Source: a bacterium
GTDB lineage: Bacteria > Bdellovibrionota_C > UBA2361 > SZUA-149
DNA length: 6,528 nt
Assembly: GCA_003230795.1 (NCBI GenBank)
Contig: QIGM01000361.1
Location: forward strand, 1 to 6,528
Direction of reading: 5' to 3'
Every line of letters starts with the position of its first letter. Positions within the stretch are counted from its first letter, which is position 1. Of the stretch, positions 5,401 through 6,528 are shown piece after piece. The notes under the pieces are model-generated. The model had not been told where the DNA came from, did no database searches, and saw nothing but the letters and a program-made list of their open reading frames with translations. The position numbers were made by a program, and so were the translations under genes.

Positions 5401-6528
5401 CAGCACAGTTTCCAGGCGCATCATCATCTTCGGCAGTTGGGGTCTGTGCGACATCGTTAATAACCTGAGGCGAGCCAACTACTTCATTCGAAGCGTTTAG
5501 CGTAAAGACATGAATAATGCCGTTCAGCTGACCAACAAAAAGCTTTCCGTTGAAGTAATCGAGCGTGGTGGGCCGAGCAAAAACTTGCGTCCCAGGAGTC
5601 ACTCCGCCTTCAACTAAATCTTCCGTATTGAAGGCCACAGTGCCGCCTTCGGTAAGTCTATCGATTTCAAGAGCGGAGAGAAGCGCGTTTTCCGTCTCGT
5701 TGGAGAAATCGATGTTCAGCACTCCGTCCGTCACTTCCGCCTCAAACACTCTCGCAGTAGCAGCGAAGGCGCCCGCAGAAGCAATAATGTCGAAATTGTC
5801 GAGTACGTTTACTCCCTCGATTTCAACATCAAATACCCTCTCACCTGCTTGAGTCACGAACGTTTCTGCAAAATGAAGGGTTACCTGGTAATTACCATTT
5901 GCAAGGGGACGAGAATAATTAAAGCCGCCGTTCTTTGCGAAATAGTAGGTTTGGTAGAGAGTGTCGTCTAAAGTATTGGCAATCTCAGTTGTTGGAGGCA
6001 CAGAACCGAATGCACCGGTCTGACTACCGTTGATCTGGTATTCAGGAATTTGATGCCCAATCCAGAACTCACCAAACACATCGTTATAGTCAGGCCCGCC
6101 AGTGTTCATGCGAACAATGTTTTGAATGCCGCCCGTAGTAGGCTGTCCGAAACCGACGACTGGTAGAGTCGTCGGACTCTCAACGGCATTGGAAACAATC
6201 TCGAGCACCGCTCGGTTATCCCCTCCAATGGTTGGGAGGAAGCTTACTTCCAAGTCTTGTGTCTGACCCGCTGCAATTGCAAATGGGGTACTCGGCGCCA
6301 ATACGCCAAGAGCAAATTGATCGCCCTCCACTCCAACAAAACTCAGCGCATTCACTGTCAGTGGTGACTGACTATCATTTGTCAGCGTAACAATTGTCGG
6401 CGCGCTCTGCTCCCCAACAAGGACACCACCAAAATCGATGGTAAAAGGAGACAGTGCGAGCACCGGCAGAATTGTCTGTCCTGTGAAAGCATCAATCTCA
6501 ATCGCACTTATCTTGGCATTATCGATAG
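2432..6528 (-). CDS. Large secreted malectin / ASH / beta-propeller / TSP3 / ConA-like multidomain protein, 5' end missing
   Basis: The frame is open to the right edge, so the N-terminus and signal peptide are not seen. The GTG at 6461-6463 is only an internal valine; residues below count from it. Upstream, DNAKISAIEIDAFTGQ resembles a malectin-domain end. Domains: ASH/choice-of-anchor D Ig-like, about 1-106 (LALSPFTIDFGGVLVGE); malectin, about 113-270 (GNYQVTLHFAETF, GERVFDVEIEG, LSALEID); beta-propeller related to glucose/sorbosone dehydrogenases, about 285-712 (GKLFVGQLNG, NHAPNGV, GYRNGFDI, GGHPNPARG, SPDGTIFVAEFG); thrombospondin type 3 calcium-binding segment, about 718-790 (DNDNDGIPD, DPDDDNDGDND); ConA/LamG-like sandwich, about 804-1036 (FLGLDEDNFIRL, IGIFDYFRV); an unnamed module, about 1045-1215; a terminal Ig-like module, about 1222-1343. 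The only cysteines, C353, C395, C548 and C588, lie in the propeller. The protein is visibly acidic, and no C-terminal sorting signal is seen. Carbohydrate binding outside the cell is inferred from the malectin and ConA-like parts; enzymatic activity is uncertain. The gene ends with TAG, then the terminator. Confidence 0.92.
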   Translation of the reverse strand, partial: IDNAKISAIEIDAFTGQTILPVLALSPFTIDFGGVLVGEQSAPTIVTLTNDSQSPLTVNALSFVGVEGDQFALGVLAPSTPFAIAAGQTQDLEVSFLPTIGGDNRAVLEIVSNAVESPTTLPVVGFGQPTTGGIQNIVRMNTGGPDYNDVFGEFWIGHQIPEYQINGSQTGAFGSVPPTTEIANTLDDTLYQTYYFAKNGGFNYSRPLANGNYQVTLHFAETFVTQAGERVFDVEIEGVNVLDNFDIIASAGAFAATARVFEAEVTDGVLNIDFSNETENALLSALEIDRLTEGGTVAFNTEDLVEGGVTPGTQVFARPTTLDYFNGKLFVGQLNGIIHVFTLNASNEVVGSPQVINDVAQTPTAEDDDAPGNCAAPNGRLVTGVFVDELGDLYVSHSDPRIGSDQGFQGTVPPECVDIDSGILSRLKGPNYNVREDLVVGLPRSRENHAPNGVQVRNINGRKEVLVSAGGNTNFGGESVQFGNHPEVNLTAAVLVLNLTAWTETIDVSAGSQVGSSTGDGETPGLFEVLADGYRNGFDILVHTNGKLYLNDNAGNKNFGLTAGTADGCPSAGAPIDPVPSGLDRLPDKLYIVSPGAYGGHPNPARGNCIFEDGTVYNPDKPVNPDYTPPIYTYPAVSESTNGLTEYTSLAFGGQLLGDIITVSTFAGSVADQAVRAVELDATGTQVLSQVAIANNLEGPIDVAVSPDGTIFVAEFGKQFGGSGGSKIKVLRPINPGPPGDNDNDGIPDASDPDDDNDLYTDIDELSNGTNSLNPSSTPADFDKALEGGFLVSDLLDPDDDNDGDNDDVDPFFFDAENGDATVPPLVFEYAPDDDFLGKVANTGFTGVQISSNGTGLLSGLIGAGAAGGFLAIVPTVGTMLGTSNDQDNALQLGIDATPTSGLGLFNITTRVSDPFKNAAPEGAEGAGLFLGLDEDNFIRLNYTADVGNGSAGVQLIGEIGGVPSTIATANVSFTPPPSVDLFLQVDPDSGEVQAGYRVNSSDPGDIVLLGSAITNTSLSGLSAFFTKGLALGVNTTRAGETNSDFIGIFDYFRVLPGTMIPSTSGNPQADVDVDPGGNIVNSSTFIPSSFIIENNSAAAVEIDRVRIDMRTAIMRDQVFDPFGLAGDDVGKDFTLDAEPTGATGKIAHSYLSEHDGGFDVLDIAFNDFQPGESIEFSLDMDPTSIQGSTQQAAGDNGSISGLEMTGANVTVFFSDGSVFTNSLFRKSGSNTGSEVIVEAGVLQAPQITVLSVPVIPGSVGTAAHVVQVTGQANTDVRLLLVEGALFVSGTPGGGFDLDPFEANNIVQVISEKTATTNGSGVTNINVTFENTVNGGGLNHLIAVFEDSGVKGRTSSTLVLELNN
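2819..3331 (-). other. Unnamed beta-rich module near the C-terminus of the large protein
   Basis: Residues about 1045-1215 fit no domain I can name. Distinct motifs are SSFIIENNS, VEIDRVRIDMRTA, VFDPFGLAGDDVGKDFTLD, HDGGFDVLDIAFNDFQPGE, FSLDMDPTSI and SGLEMTGANVTVFFSDGS. The strand-turn pattern suggests a beta-sandwich. I have the impression that similar motifs occur in other malectin-containing secreted proteins, including some from halophilic archaea, but I cannot verify this here. Confidence 0.5.
4094..4312 (-). other. Thrombospondin type 3 calcium-binding segment in the large gene
   Basis: Residues about 718-790 hold two clusters of aspartate motifs (DNDNDGIPDASDPDDDND and DPDDDNDGDNDDVDPFFFD) separated by about 35 residues with TDIDELSNGTNSLNPSSTPADFD. 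This is the bacterial form of the thrombospondin type 3 repeat, which folds around calcium and acts as a stiff linker. It joins the propeller to the ConA-like sandwich. Confidence 0.9.
4328..5611 (-). other. Beta-propeller region resembling sugar dehydrogenases
   Basis: Residues about 285-712 contain repeated blade-like strands with the G-x-L-Y/F-V pattern (GKLFVGQ, GDLYVSH, GKLYLND, GTIFVAEFG). H428 (NHAPNGV), R514-N515 (GYRNGFDI) and H580 (GGHPNP) resemble positions where glucose/sorbosone dehydrogenases place catalytic and PQQ-binding residues. The match is by motif memory only. The propeller could instead be a non-enzymatic binding platform. Confidence 0.6.
5654..6127 (-). other. Malectin domain within the large gene
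   Basis: Residues about 113-270 follow the malectin (CBM57-like) pattern closely: IVRMNTGGPDYNDVFGEFW at the start, NTLDDTLYQTYYF in the middle, then NGNYQVTLHFAETF, AGERVFDVEIEGVNVLDNFD, and a closing DGVLNIDF and LSALEID. Known malectin domains bind glucose-based di- or oligosaccharides through aromatic and acidic residues on exposed loops. This copy keeps several aromatics (Y170, Y173, Y174, F175, F181, Y183), but ligand specificity cannot be read from them. Confidence 0.85.

Noticed and set aside
6461..6463. GTG as the start codon of the large gene
   Set aside because: The frame stays open to the window edge, and the residues before it resemble the end of a malectin domain. A start here would also leave an exported-type protein without a signal peptide.

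Overview
The window carries two long leftward (minus-strand) genes, both encoding large, probably exported, multidomain proteins, separated by a 465-base AT-rich gap. The sequence looks bacterial: intact genes, GTG starts, a Sec-type signal peptide and a textbook Rho-independent terminator. Base composition is moderate, a little under 50% GC by eye. Malectin, ASH, Ig-like and calcium-binding thrombospondin type 3 modules together are typical of free-living, often marine or particle-associated bacteria. No taxonomic marker is present, so I do not name a phylum.

Right part (2432-6528, minus): the 3' portion of a very large gene whose 5' end lies beyond the right edge. The visible part, about 1365 residues, reads in order: the tail of a first malectin-like domain, an ASH/choice-of-anchor-D Ig-like domain, a complete malectin domain, a sugar-dehydrogenase-like beta-propeller holding the only four cysteines, a thrombospondin type 3 calcium-binding linker, a ConA/LamG-like beta-sandwich, an unnamed conserved-looking module, and a final Ig-like module. 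It looks like an extracellular carbohydrate-binding protein, possibly with a redox or lyase-like propeller.

Middle (1967-2431): no gene. It holds a perfect 19-bp bidirectional terminator just after the large gene, three short overlapping (mutually exclusive) hairpins beside it, candidate promoters in both directions, a bulged hairpin, and a three-unit head-to-tail array sharing CCGG and AAAGT elements. A small plus-strand RNA ending at the terminator is possible but unproven.

Left part (92-1966, minus): a complete 624-residue gene for a secreted protein with a signal peptide, one fibronectin type III domain, a short thrombospondin type 3 calcium-binding segment, and a large C-terminal part that I read as four degenerate beta-sandwich repeats. 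Bases 1-91 lie downstream of it and show only a weak hairpin.

The two genes point the same way and share the calcium-binding aspartate repeats, but the terminator suggests separate transcripts. No mobile element, CRISPR array, tRNA or rRNA is seen. The least explained parts are the four-fold repeat of the left protein, the unnamed module near the end of the right protein, and the small repeat array plus hairpin chain between the genes.
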